A stretch of DNA of 64,000 bases from NCBI GenBank assembly GCA_910585235.1, contig CAJUCM010000001.1:77980-141979 (forward strand), given 5' to 3'. Origin of the DNA: an uncultured Christensenella sp. (GTDB taxonomy: Bacteria > Bacillota > Clostridia > Christensenellales > Borkfalkiaceae). The notes below the pieces were generated by a model. It searched no databases and had not been told where the DNA came from. It saw only the letters and a list, made by a program, of their open reading frames with translations. This document shows, piece by piece, positions 1 to 8,049 of the stretch; position 1 is the stretch's first letter, and the number at the start of each line of letters is the position of its first letter. The position numbers and the translations under genes were made by a program.

Positions 1-2
1 AG

Positions 3-2396
3 GAGAACCCGCTTCTCGTTTCCGTCCGTTCCGGCGCGCGTGCTTCCATGCCCGGCATGATGGACACTATTCTCAACCTCGGCTTGAACGAGACGGTCGT
101 CAACACGATCGCAACCAAATCGGGCAACCCCCGTTGGGCGTGGGACTGCTACCGCAGATTCATTCAGATGTTCTCCGACGTCGTTATGGAAGTCGGCAAG
201 AAATATTTTGAAAAGCTCATCGACGAGATGAAAGAAAAGAAAGGCGTCACGCAGGACGTGGAACTCACGGCGGACGACCTCAAAGAACTTGCGTTGAAGT
301 TCAAAAAAGAGTACAAGAAACAGCTCAAAAAGGACTTCCCCGACGATCCCAAGGAACAGCTCTTCGAGGCGATCAAGGCGGTGTTCCGTTCGTGGGACAA
401 CCCCCGTGCGAATATCTACCGTATGGATCACGACATTCCTTACAGCTGGGGTACCGCAGTCAACGTTCAGATGATGGCGTTCGGCAACATGGGCGACAAC
501 TGCGGAACGGGCGTTGCGTTCACGCGCAATCCCGCGACGGGCGAAAAGGGTCTCATGGGCGAGTTCCTCACGAACGCGCAGGGCGAAGACGTTGTTGCAG
601 GCGTCCGCACCCCGATGCCCATTGAGAAAATGGCGGAAATCTTCCCCGAAGTTTACAAGCAGTTCCAGCTTGTCTGCAAGAGACTTGAAAATCATTATCA
701 TGACATGCAGGATATGGAGTTCACCGTTGAGAACGAAAAACTCTATATGTTGCAGACCCGTAACGGAAAGCGCACGGCGGCGGCGGCGATCAAGATCGCC
801 TGCGACCTCATCGACGAGGGCATGATCTCCGAAAAGGAAGCGCTCATGCAGATCGACGCGAAGTCGCTGGATATGCTTCTGCACCCGCAGTTCGATCCCA
901 AGGCGCTCAAAGAAGCGGACAAGAACAACGTTGTCGGCAAGGGTATTGCGGCTTCCCCCGGCGCGGCGGCGGGCGCGATCGTATTCACCGCGGAGGACGC
1001 CGTTATCGAGGGCAAGAAGGGCAACAAGGTCGTGCTTGTGCGCCTTGAAACTTCCCCTGAGGACATCGAGGGCATGAAGTACGCGCAGGGCATTCTGACG
1101 GTGCGCGGCGGACAGACCTCGCACGCGGCGGTCGTTGCGCGCGGCATGGGTACCTGCTGTGTTTCCGGTTGCGGCGATATTAAAATGGATGAGGAGAACA
1201 AAAAGTTCACCCTCGGCGGAAAAGTTTATAAAGAGGGCGACGGGATTTCCCTCGACGGTTCGACGGGTAACATTTACGACTGTATCATTCCCACCGTTCC
1301 CGCAGATCCCAACAGCGGATACTTCGGACGCATCATGGAGCTTGCCGACAAGTACAAGGCGCTCGGCGTCCGCACGAATGCGGATACGCCCGCGGACGCA
1401 AAGCAGGCGGCGGCGTTCGGCGCGCAGGGTATCGGTCTTTGCCGTACCGAGCATATGTTCTTCGGCGAGGGCAGAATCGACAAATTCCGCGAAATGATTT
1501 GTGCGGAAACGGTTGAAGAGAGAGAGGCTGCGCTTGCGAAGATCGAACCTATGCAGCAGGCGGACTTCGAGGGCTTGATGGAGGCGTTGCAGGGTCAGCC
1601 CGTAACGATCCGTTTCCTCGATCCCCCGCTTCATGAGTTTGTTCCCACCGACGCGGAGGACATTAAGGCGCTCGCCGACTCGCAGGGCAAGAGCGTGAAG
1701 CAGATCAAACAGTTGATCGCGGACCTTCACGAGTTCAACCCCATGATGGGTCACCGCGGATGCCGTCTGACGGTCACCTATCCCGAAATCGCAGTCATGC
1801 AGACGAAAGCGGTTATCAAGGCGGCGATCAAGGTTCAGAAGAAACACCCCGATTGGAGCGTCGTTCCCGAAATCATGATCCCGTTGACGGGCGAAGCGAA
1901 AGAAATGAAGTTCGTCAAAGACGTCGTCGTGAAAACGGCGGACGCAGTGATCGCCAAGGCGGGCGTGGAACTCAAATACGAAGTCGGCACGATGATCGAA
2001 ATTCCCCGCGCGGCGCTTACGGCGGACGAAATCGCAAAAGAAGCGGAGTTCTTCTGCTTCGGTACGAACGATCTGACGCAGATGACGTTCGGCTTCTCGC
2101 GCGACGACGCAGGCAAGTTCCTGCCCAGCTACTACGCGAATAAGATCTACGAGAGCGATCCGTTCGCGCGTCTCGATACGACGGGCGTCGGCAAGCTGAT
2201 GGATATGGCGGTGAAGCTCGGCAAGAAGCAGAGAAAGGATATTCACTGCGGAATCTGCGGCGAACACGGCGGCGATCCTTCGTCTATCGAGTTCTGCCAC
2301 AATATCGGACTTGACTACGTTTCCTGCTCGCCCTACCGCGTGCCGATCGCACGCCTCGCGGCAGCTCAGGCAAACATCAAAAATCCGAGAAAGTAA
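3..2396 (+). CDS. ppdK: pyruvate, phosphate dikinase, 5'-truncated by the window edge
   Basis: Interconverts pyruvate + ATP + Pi and PEP + AMP + PPi in the cytosol. The frame is open from base 3, and the first visible residues (NPLLVSVRSGA) are internal to the family, so about the first tenth of the protein lies outside the window. Visible parts are the end of the ATP-grasp nucleotide domain; the swivelling phosphohistidine domain with GGQTSHAAVVARG (catalytic His codon at 1122); and the C-terminal PEP/pyruvate TIM barrel with GTNDLTQMTFGFSRDD and the GICGEHGG loop carrying the catalytic Cys. The protein ends AAAQANIKNPRK. That 3' end is repeated downstream at 2598 and 7080, so the present C-terminus may itself have been supplied by an insertion. 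A terminator follows at once. Confidence 0.97.
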   Translation, partial: ENPLLVSVRSGARASMPGMMDTILNLGLNETVVNTIATKSGNPRWAWDCYRRFIQMFSDVVMEVGKKYFEKLIDEMKEKKGVTQDVELTADDLKELALKFKKEYKKQLKKDFPDDPKEQLFEAIKAVFRSWDNPRANIYRMDHDIPYSWGTAVNVQMMAFGNMGDNCGTGVAFTRNPATGEKGLMGEFLTNAQGEDVVAGVRTPMPIEKMAEIFPEVYKQFQLVCKRLENHYHDMQDMEFTVENEKLYMLQTRNGKRTAAAAIKIACDLIDEGMISEKEALMQIDAKSLDMLLHPQFDPKALKEADKNNVVGKGIAASPGAAAGAIVFTAEDAVIEGKKGNKVVLVRLETSPEDIEGMKYAQGILTVRGGQTSHAAVVARGMGTCCVSGCGDIKMDEENKKFTLGGKVYKEGDGISLDGSTGNIYDCIIPTVPADPNSGYFGRIMELADKYKALGVRTNADTPADAKQAAAFGAQGIGLCRTEHMFFGEGRIDKFREMICAETVEEREAALAKIEPMQQADFEGLMEALQGQPVTIRFLDPPLHEFVPTDAEDIKALADSQGKSVKQIKQLIADLHEFNPMMGHRGCRLTVTYPEIAVMQTKAVIKAAIKVQKKHPDWSVVPEIMIPLTGEAKEMKFVKDVVVKTADAVIAKAGVELKYEVGTMIEIPRAALTADEIAKEAEFFCFGTNDLTQMTFGFSRDDAGKFLPSYYANKIYESDPFARLDTTGVGKLMDMAVKLGKKQRKDIHCGICGEHGGDPSSIEFCHNIGLDYVSCSPYRVPIARLAAAQANIKNPRK

Positions 2397-2399
2397 GTT
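2361..2399 (+). repeat. ppdK 3'-end repeat, left copy (L)
   Basis: Last 12 codons and stop of ppdK plus 3 nt. The copy at 7080-7118 matches it except at three bases, all at synonymous third codon positions (Ala GCT/GCA, Ala GCA/GCG, Asn AAC/AAT). The last 24 nt (2376-2399 and 7095-7118) are identical. A more diverged third copy lies at 2598-2633. L marks the left border of the inserted DNA. Confidence 0.85.
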
Positions 2400-2413
2400 G
2401 CAATAAATAGTAT

Positions 2414-2450
2414 AACCAGCCCGTTTTCGTAAAGAAAACGGGCTGGTTTT
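2414..2450 (+). terminator. rho-independent terminator after ppdK
   Basis: Perfect 15-bp stem (2414-2428 pairing with 2434-2448) with loop GTAAA, then a T-rich tail. It lies 17 nt after the ppdK stop, inside the first inserted segment, so it may be an imported terminator. Confidence 0.9.
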
Positions 2451-2597
2451 CTATGTTTTTCGACAATTTCATTGCAGGTTTTGTAGAGGTTAGTATGGGT
2501 GGTATAGTTAAAGATAACTATATAATTTAATCTCTAAATTATCATATAATGAGATAAGTAGTGTAGTCGTTTATAGACTCTCATTGTAGACGCACGG
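2451..2597. other. AT-rich non-coding remnant between repeat copies L and M
   Basis: No convincing gene. AT-rich, with a short dyad (ATAATTTA 2522-2529 and TAAATTAT 2535-2542). Lying between two copies of the ppdK 3' end, it is best read as what is left of an earlier small insertion. Confidence 0.5.
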
Positions 2598-2633
2598 GCA
2601 CAGGCGAATATCAAAAATCAGAGGGCTAAGTAA
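2598..2633 (+). repeat. ppdK 3'-end repeat, middle copy (M)
   Basis: Read in the ppdK frame it would encode AQANIKNQRAK and stop, a variant ppdK C-terminus. It shares a long exact run with the right copy (GCACAGGCGAATATCAAAAA) and also shares ATAGTATAAC after the stop with the sequence following the left copy. It is detached from any gene, so it is a fossil gene end that divides the insertion into two segments. Confidence 0.75.
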
Positions 2634-2683
2634 TAGTATAACTAAACTGTGCAATTATTTTTCCAATAACTTTTCTCGAACAC

Positions 2684-2712
2684 TTGACAAACTTGCGGCG
2701 CTTGGCTAAAAT
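2684..2712 (+). promoter_or_regulatory. sigma-A-type promoter of the AAA ATPase / helicase / DprA island
   Basis: TTGACA (2684-2689), 17-bp spacer, TAAAAT (2707-2712). Transcription would start about 30 nt before the ATG at 2748. Because it lies inside the inserted segment, the cargo carries its own promoter. Confidence 0.8.
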
Positions 2713-2747
2713 ATAATTATATTATAGATTAGTCGCAAGGGGCGGTT

Positions 2748-4004
2748 ATGTATATAAAGAGAAATATAGAGTCGGTACTCATTAAAAGAGCGAAAAACAG
2801 TAGATGTATTCTTGTTACCGGTGCAAGGCAGGTAGGAAAGTCAACACTACTTAAAACATTGTATCCCGATATCAGATATGTGACTTTTGATGATAAACTT
2901 TTGTTAAGTACTGCAATTGAAGATCCTAAACTCTTTATAAAGAATCTTCCGAAGCCGTCAATTATAGACGAAGTGCAATACGCTTCTGATATATTTCCGT
3001 ATATCAAAATCGAGTGCGATAAATCGAATGCGTATGAGAATTATTATTTAACGGGTTCTCAGCAAATGAAACTGATGACAAAGGTGCAGGAGTCGTTAGC
3101 AGGCAGAATATCTATTTTGGAATTGCAGGGATTGTCGTTGCGCGAGCTCTATGGTATAGAATTTAACAAGCATTTTGTCCCGACGGAAGAATATATCGCC
3201 GAAAGAGAACGTCAGCTTAAACCGTATCATAATCTTTGGAAAATAATACATCGCGGCATGTATCCAGAGATAAATGTTATTGAAAGGGAATGGTTGGACT
3301 TTTATTCATCCTATGTAAGAACGTATTTAGAGCGGGATATTAAAGAGGAAATCGAAATTAAGGATACGATTGCTTTTACAAGATTTCTTTCTGCAGTTGC
3401 GGCAAGGACGGCGCAGATGCTGAATTATGCGTCGGTGGCGCAGGAAGTCGGCGTTACGCAGGCAACAATAAAAAATTGGATATCCGTGTTGGAAAGAACC
3501 GGCATCGTCTATATTTTGCAGCCGTATTATTCAAGCCATTTAACTAGGGCAATCAAGACGCCTAAACTGTATTTCAGAGATACGGGACTTGCTTGCTATC
3601 TGTCAAAATGGAATAATGCGGATGCCTTGGAACAGAGCGCGGTTGCGGGGAATATGTTTGAAACCTTTGTAATTTCCGAGATATTAAAGTCGTTCAGTAA
3701 TGAGGGGAGCGACTATTCGTTCAATGTGTTTTATTACAGAGGCAAAGATAAGAAGAGAACAAAAGAGAACGGGGAAACGATTGAAGAAGAAAGTGAAATT
3801 GATTTGATTATAGAGGAAAACGGAACGCTATATCCCATAGAAATCAAAAAAAGCGCCAATCCAAATAAAGCGATGGCATCAGCGTTTGATGTATTGGATA
3901 AAGATGTGAACAAGAAAAGAGGTATGGGCGCAATTGTATGTCTATATGACAATAAGTTATATCTTGCAGACAATTTGATTGTTTTACCGATTGAATATAT
4001 TTAA
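2748..4004 (+). CDS. AAA-type ATPase with DUF4143 / PD-(D/E)XK-like C-terminus
   Basis: A 418-residue ATPase of the AAA_14/DUF4143 type. Walker A is GARQVGKST (residues 25-33), Walker B is SIIDEVQYA (71-79), and a sensor-like YYLTGSQ follows. The middle carries a winged-helix-like part of the DUF4143 region (YASVAQEVGVTQATIKNW). The C-terminus has EIDLIIEENG followed by YPIEIKKSA, the D...EIK pattern of a PD-(D/E)XK nuclease fold. The family is common on mobile and accessory DNA and its biological role is poorly known. It is the first gene of the AT-rich island, behind a strong promoter, and is followed 40 nt later by the helicase in the same direction, so the two are probably co-transcribed. 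It may be an independent passenger rather than part of the helicase/DprA module. Confidence 0.85.
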   Translation: MYIKRNIESVLIKRAKNSRCILVTGARQVGKSTLLKTLYPDIRYVTFDDKLLLSTAIEDPKLFIKNLPKPSIIDEVQYASDIFPYIKIECDKSNAYENYYLTGSQQMKLMTKVQESLAGRISILELQGLSLRELYGIEFNKHFVPTEEYIAERERQLKPYHNLWKIIHRGMYPEINVIEREWLDFYSSYVRTYLERDIKEEIEIKDTIAFTRFLSAVAARTAQMLNYASVAQEVGVTQATIKNWISVLERTGIVYILQPYYSSHLTRAIKTPKLYFRDTGLACYLSKWNNADALEQSAVAGNMFETFVISEILKSFSNEGSDYSFNVFYYRGKDKKRTKENGETIEEESEIDLIIEENGTLYPIEIKKSANPNKAMASAFDVLDKDVNKKRGMGAIVCLYDNKLYLADNLIVLPIEYI

Positions 4005-4044
4005 GGTTATATAGAATGGGGTAGAAACAAAAGAGGTATTATAA

Positions 4045-6117
4045 ATGACAAATGAAAACGTCAATCATATAGAAATTTATAAAAAAGCCAAACAAATAAT
4101 TCAATCATTATATGGCGTTGATGCAGAATTTCGAAACGGACAGTACGAAGCAATTGAGGCCATATTGACGAAAAACAGAGTGTTAATTGTTCAGAGAACG
4201 GGCTGGGGAAAAAGTTTGGTTTATTTTGTTGCGACAAAATTTTTACGTGAACAAAATAAGGGCGTTACGCTTGTAGTCAGTCCGCTTTTGGTTTTGATGG
4301 ATAATCAAATGGATGCGGCGAAAAAACTTGGACTTAAATGTGAGGTACTTAATAGCAGAGTTAAAGATAGACGAGAAGAGATTATTCAGAATTTGGTCGA
4401 TAATCAATATGATTTACTGTTGGTAACTCCGGAAACGCTGTTTAGCAGTGATGTGCAAAGTAATCTTAAAAACATAAAAATAGGGTTGTTTGTTGTTGAC
4501 GAAGCACATTGTATTTCAGATTGGGGATACGATTTTCGTTTGGAATACGGTAAACTCATAAATGTAATTCGATCATTGCCAAAAAATGTGCCGATATTAG
4601 GGACAACGGCAACGGCAAATGACAGAGTGATAAAAGATCTTGAAATACAATTCGGGGGTGAAGTGTATATATCTCGTGGACCGTTGACAAGAGAATCTTT
4701 GACTATTCAGGTTTTTCACATGCAAAGCAAGGCAGAACGTTATGCCTGGATATTGGCTAATATTGATAAATTCGACGGTAGTGGAATTATTTATTGTTTA
4801 ACTCAGCATGATTGCGAATATTTAGCGGATTTCTTAATACAAAATGGCATATCCGCACGCGCATATCATTCGGGATTAGATGAAGAGCAAACTATAGAAG
4901 CGGAAGAATTATTCAGAGAAAATAAAATTAAAGTTCTCGTTGCAACTATCAAACTTGGTATGGGGTATGACAAGGGTGATATATCATTTGTGATACATTT
5001 CCAAATGCCTTCAAATATTGTTTCCTACTATCAACAAATCGGGCGTGCAGGCAGGCAAATCGATAGTGCCTACGCGATTCTGTTATGCGGTGACGAGGAT
5101 GAAAGAATATTAAACTATTTTATTGATACTGCGTTTCCCACTGAGTATGAGACGGAACAAATTATGCAAGTCATACTTAATAGTGACGGATTACGACTTA
5201 ACTCCATAAAGGAAAGGCTTAATATTTCCGGACAGAGAATAGAAAAGGCACTTGCGTTTTTAGTAAACGACGGATTTGTAAATAAAGATAAATTTGTTTA
5301 CTCTGCTACGCCCAAAAAGTTTGTTTATAATCGCGAGCATTACGAAGAAGTCAAGAGCATAAGACAAAAAGAAATGAAGCAGTTGCAAGAGTTGACGCAT
5401 ATAAAATCTTGTTATAGTAAATTTATTGTAAATTGTCTTGATGATTTTTCGGCAAAGCCTTGTGGGAAATGTTCAAATTGTATGAACTCCGAAATTATTT
5501 CGAAAGAAGTTCCTTTTTTGATTCAGCAACAAGCGGCGGAATATATCAATGGCAGAATCGGTGCGATAAAGCCGCGTAAGATGTGGCCACAAACGTCTGT
5601 AACCAAGTATGAAAAAATGAAGTTCATAAATTGTGAAGGGATATTTTTGGCAAAATATGGCGAGGCGGGTTATGGCGAACTCGTGAGCAGTGATAAATAT
5701 TCGGGTAAATATTTTTGCGATGAACTTTTAGAACGAAGCGTAGAGGTGTTAAAACCCGTTATTAGCGAGCATAATATCGAAGCAATTACGTTTGTGCCGT
5801 CTTTGAGAAGCGATATTGTAAATAATATTGCTGAGAGGATTGCGGATAGATGCCATATTTTACTGGTGCCGCTCTTGCAAAAGTCTATAGCAAAACAGCA
5901 GAAATATATGGAAAACTCCTCTTTTCAATGTGAAAATGCCGTTAAATCATTTTCTTTAAGACCTGATGCAGTTGTTCCTAAAAAGATTCTATTGATTGAC
6001 GATATTGTGGATTCCGGTTGGACGCTGACTGTATGCGGATATAGATTAATGGAAGCTGGGTGTGAAGAAGTTTACCCGTTTGCTTTGGCGAATAGTGCAA
6101 AAGGATATAATTTATGA
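4045..6117 (+). CDS. RecQ-like DNA helicase fused to a C-terminal phosphoribosyltransferase domain
   Basis: A 690-residue SF2 helicase. Motif 0 FRNGQYEAI, Walker A QRTGWGKSLVYF, DEAH box VVDEAHCISDWGYDFR, GTTATAN, and motif VI QQIGRAGR are the RecQ set. A short winged-helix-like stretch and a cysteine cluster (CGKCSNC with upstream Cys) give the RecQ zinc-binding part. The last ~150 residues are not helicase: they contain ILLIDDIVDSGWT (about 648-660), the PRPP-binding loop of type I phosphoribosyltransferases such as ComFC. Helicase plus PRTase in one chain recalls the separate ComFA and ComFC competence proteins. Its stop overlaps the start of the DprA-like gene by 4 nt (ATGA), implying coupled translation. 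AT-rich codon use sets it apart from backbone genes. Helicase and PRTase domains are clear; the function is unknown, and anti-foreign-DNA defence is a reasonable guess. Confidence 0.9.
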   Translation: MTNENVNHIEIYKKAKQIIQSLYGVDAEFRNGQYEAIEAILTKNRVLIVQRTGWGKSLVYFVATKFLREQNKGVTLVVSPLLVLMDNQMDAAKKLGLKCEVLNSRVKDRREEIIQNLVDNQYDLLLVTPETLFSSDVQSNLKNIKIGLFVVDEAHCISDWGYDFRLEYGKLINVIRSLPKNVPILGTTATANDRVIKDLEIQFGGEVYISRGPLTRESLTIQVFHMQSKAERYAWILANIDKFDGSGIIYCLTQHDCEYLADFLIQNGISARAYHSGLDEEQTIEAEELFRENKIKVLVATIKLGMGYDKGDISFVIHFQMPSNIVSYYQQIGRAGRQIDSAYAILLCGDEDERILNYFIDTAFPTEYETEQIMQVILNSDGLRLNSIKERLNISGQRIEKALAFLVNDGFVNKDKFVYSATPKKFVYNREHYEEVKSIRQKEMKQLQELTHIKSCYSKFIVNCLDDFSAKPCGKCSNCMNSEIISKEVPFLIQQQAAEYINGRIGAIKPRKMWPQTSVTKYEKMKFINCEGIFLAKYGEAGYGELVSSDKYSGKYFCDELLERSVEVLKPVISEHNIEAITFVPSLRSDIVNNIAERIADRCHILLVPLLQKSIAKQQKYMENSSFQCENAVKSFSLRPDAVVPKKILLIDDIVDSGWTLTVCGYRLMEAGCEEVYPFALANSAKGYNL

Positions 6118-7058
6118 ATAATAACTCTGAGGCGATAAAAATATTTTGTAGTCATTTATGTGTCGGGGACGGTATTTTGCCTTTGGAACCTGCGGAATGG
6201 AGTACGCTTACACGGCTTTTACATCGTGCTAACATGCAGCCCGAAGATTTGTTGAACTTATCATGTGGCGAATTGAAGTTAAAATTGCAGATAGACGACA
6301 AATTTTCCGAACGGTTGATGCGCCTTATTGACAGAAGTGCAAGTTTGGCATTTGAACTGAGTCAATATTCTAATATCGGTATTAATGTTGTTACACGTGC
6401 AGATAATGAATATCCGATTCGATTAAAGAAAGCGTTAGGGAATACTTGCCCTCCCCTGTTTTATTATGCAGGGAATTTGCAATTATTGAAAGAGCGGTGC
6501 GTTGGTTATGTGGGTTCACGCGCAATCAATGATGAAGATTTGGATTTCACGAAAAAGACAATAGCCAAAACTATGGCTCACGGGTTTTGGGTGGTAAGCG
6601 GTGGCGCAAAAGGCATTGACAGTATATCGGAAAATGAGGCATTGCAACTCGGCGGCGGCGTGGTTGAGTTTCTGTCCGATTCGTTAATAAGACGATTAAA
6701 AGTAGGCGTAACCAATAAAGCAATACAGGACGGGAGATTATTGCTATTATCTGTTGTAAAGCCGGATGCCGGTTTTAATACGGGGATAGCAATGATGCGT
6801 AATCGATATATTTATGCTCAATCCGAAGGAACAGTGGTTATAAAATCGGATTATAACAAAGGCGGTACGTGGATGGGGGCGTTGGAGAATTTGAAACACG
6901 GGTGGTGCGCCGAATTTTGTTGGGACAATAAACATTATGCAGGGAATCAAGAACTTATAAAACGTAAAGCGATTCCGATAGGGGAAGATTGGGACGGTAA
7001 TGTTACCGAATATGGACTGTCGAAAAATCCAACGCAGATTTCATTATTTGAAGATTGA
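6114..7058 (+). CDS. DprA/Smf-like SLOG-fold protein
   Basis: A 314-residue protein. The N-terminal ~90 residues resemble the helical start of DprA (ending PIRLKKALGNTCPPLFYYAG). A Rossmann-like SLOG domain follows with GYVGSRAINDEDL, VVSGGAKGIDS, MMRNRYIYAQSEGTVVI and GGTWMGALE, matching the DprA single-strand-binding pocket. The usual C-terminal winged helix is absent. DprA proteins load RecA on ssDNA during transformation, but related SLOG proteins also occur in conflict systems. The gene is translationally coupled to the RecQ-PRTase fusion, so the two products very likely act together. It is the last gene before the right copy of the ppdK repeat. A chromosomal dprA normally lies next to topA, so this is probably a second, specialised copy. 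Confidence 0.87.
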   Translation: MNNNSEAIKIFCSHLCVGDGILPLEPAEWSTLTRLLHRANMQPEDLLNLSCGELKLKLQIDDKFSERLMRLIDRSASLAFELSQYSNIGINVVTRADNEYPIRLKKALGNTCPPLFYYAGNLQLLKERCVGYVGSRAINDEDLDFTKKTIAKTMAHGFWVVSGGAKGIDSISENEALQLGGGVVEFLSDSLIRRLKVGVTNKAIQDGRLLLLSVVKPDAGFNTGIAMMRNRYIYAQSEGTVVIKSDYNKGGTWMGALENLKHGWCAEFCWDNKHYAGNQELIKRKAIPIGEDWDGNVTEYGLSKNPTQISLFED

Positions 7059-7079
7059 GTTGATCCCCGAATACACACG

Positions 7080-7118
7080 GCAGCACAGGCGAATATCAAA
7101 AATCCGAGAAAGTAAGTT
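7080..7118 (+). repeat. ppdK 3'-end repeat, right copy (R)
   Basis: Encodes AAAQANIKNPRK and stop in the ppdK frame, differing from the left copy by three synonymous bases. It is followed within 6 nt by a strong terminator at 7124, as expected for the native end of ppdK. The simplest reading is that R is the original gene end pushed 4.7 kb downstream and L was supplied with the insertion. Confidence 0.85.
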
Positions 7119-7123
7119 TTATC

Positions 7124-7154
7124 AAAAAGGAAGGCGGGAGCCTTCCTTTTTTTT
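7124..7154 (+). terminator. rho-independent terminator, probably the original ppdK terminator
   Basis: Stem AAAAAGGAAGGC / GCCTTCCTTTTT with loop GGGA and a run of eight T. Almost identical to the terminator at 7927-7964. Confidence 0.9.
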
Positions 7155-7239
7155 ATGCCGTGCGGAAAAACAAAAGGAATATGCGATACTTTTTGTCCGT
7201 TTCAGGAGTGGGGAATAGGACATATCTGTTTCGGCGTAC

Positions 7240-7268
7240 TTGACAACGGGGCGAGCGTATATTACAAT
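7240..7268 (+). promoter_or_regulatory. promoter of the 7306 membrane protein
   Basis: TTGACA (7240-7245), 17-bp spacer, TACAAT (7263-7268). The start codon is about 37 nt beyond the -10 box, with an AAGGGGA ribosome site. Confidence 0.8.
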
Positions 7269-7305
7269 GCGAATATAAACAGTACATTGAAAGGGGATGT
7301 GAAAC

Positions 7306-7911
7306 ATGGCAAAAAAAGAAGTGAGAATATTTTTGATCGCGGTGCTTGCGGTTGCGTTTGTATCGCTTGTCACGCAGATCTTTGCGGGGCTTGCTTCCGC
7401 GATCACAATGTTCGCGGACGCGAAGTTGTTGGTCGTGGGAGGGAGCACGTTGTATTCCGACGATTATGTTGATCTGTCGGCGGCGTTTATGCTCGTAATT
7501 TCCGTTCTTGCACTTGCGTTCGCCATCGGAATGGTTTTAATGTTTGCGCTGAAAAAAAAGAAAAAGCAGAACATTATCACGGGCGCGGTGCTGTGCGGGA
7601 TCGCCGTGATCGCGTTTATCGTTCTGACGGCGGTGTTGTGGGTGAAAGTCCCTGCATATAACGATTACGCGTCGGAATTCTGCATTCGCCTTTATGATTA
7701 TGAGTTGTTTCAGCAATTCCTGACGGTGGGGCTTGCGGACGCGATCGCAATCGCCATTGCGTTTACGGCTTGGCTTTTGCTGACGCTTGCAAAGCCGACC
7801 GAACAGGCGGCGGAAGAGGGTAAACAAATTCCCGCTCCCGCAGGCTCGGCGGAAGAAAAAGCGGAAGAGCCCGTTTCCGAAACGGCGCAGGGCGAAGTGC
7901 AAAAAGAATAG
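7306..7911 (+). CDS. small four-helix membrane protein of unknown function
   Basis: A 201-residue protein, not assigned to a known family. Four hydrophobic segments are visible (about residues 8-35, 58-82, 90-112 and 137-160). A Lys-rich cytoplasmic loop (KKKKKQ) separates helices 2 and 3, and the C-terminal tail of about 40 residues is rich in Glu, Ala and Pro. The lysine loop points to an inside location. It is a single-gene unit with a near-consensus promoter at 7240 and its own terminator at 7927. Backbone-like codon use indicates a resident gene rather than part of the neighbouring island. Confidence 0.75.
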   Translation: MAKKEVRIFLIAVLAVAFVSLVTQIFAGLASAITMFADAKLLVVGGSTLYSDDYVDLSAAFMLVISVLALAFAIGMVLMFALKKKKKQNIITGAVLCGIAVIAFIVLTAVLWVKVPAYNDYASEFCIRLYDYELFQQFLTVGLADAIAIAIAFTAWLLLTLAKPTEQAAEEGKQIPAPAGSAEEKAEEPVSETAQGEVQKE

Positions 7912-7926
7912 TTTTCCGATCAGGAA

Positions 7927-7964
7927 CAATCAAAAAGGAAGGCGGAAGCCTTCCTTTTTGATTG
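7927..7964. terminator. terminator after the 7306 gene
   Basis: Perfect 17-bp stem (7927-7943 with 7948-7964), loop GGAA, with the T-run inside the 3' arm. Its core repeats the hairpin at 7124-7154 with one base changed in the loop. Confidence 0.88.
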
Positions 7965-7989
7965 CCCCGCGGTACGCAAACGTATTTGA

Positions 7990-8018
7990 TTGACAAGAGA
8001 AAAACGAAAGCGTATAAT
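7990..8018 (+). promoter_or_regulatory. promoter of the tcdA-ttcA-GH3 operon
   Basis: Consensus TTGACA (7990-7995), 17-bp spacer, TATAAT (8013-8018), 31 nt before the tcdA start. It is the only clear promoter before the terminator at 14689. Confidence 0.88.
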
Positions 8019-8049
8019 TTAGATACTCAAAATCACAGGGTCGTAATCA

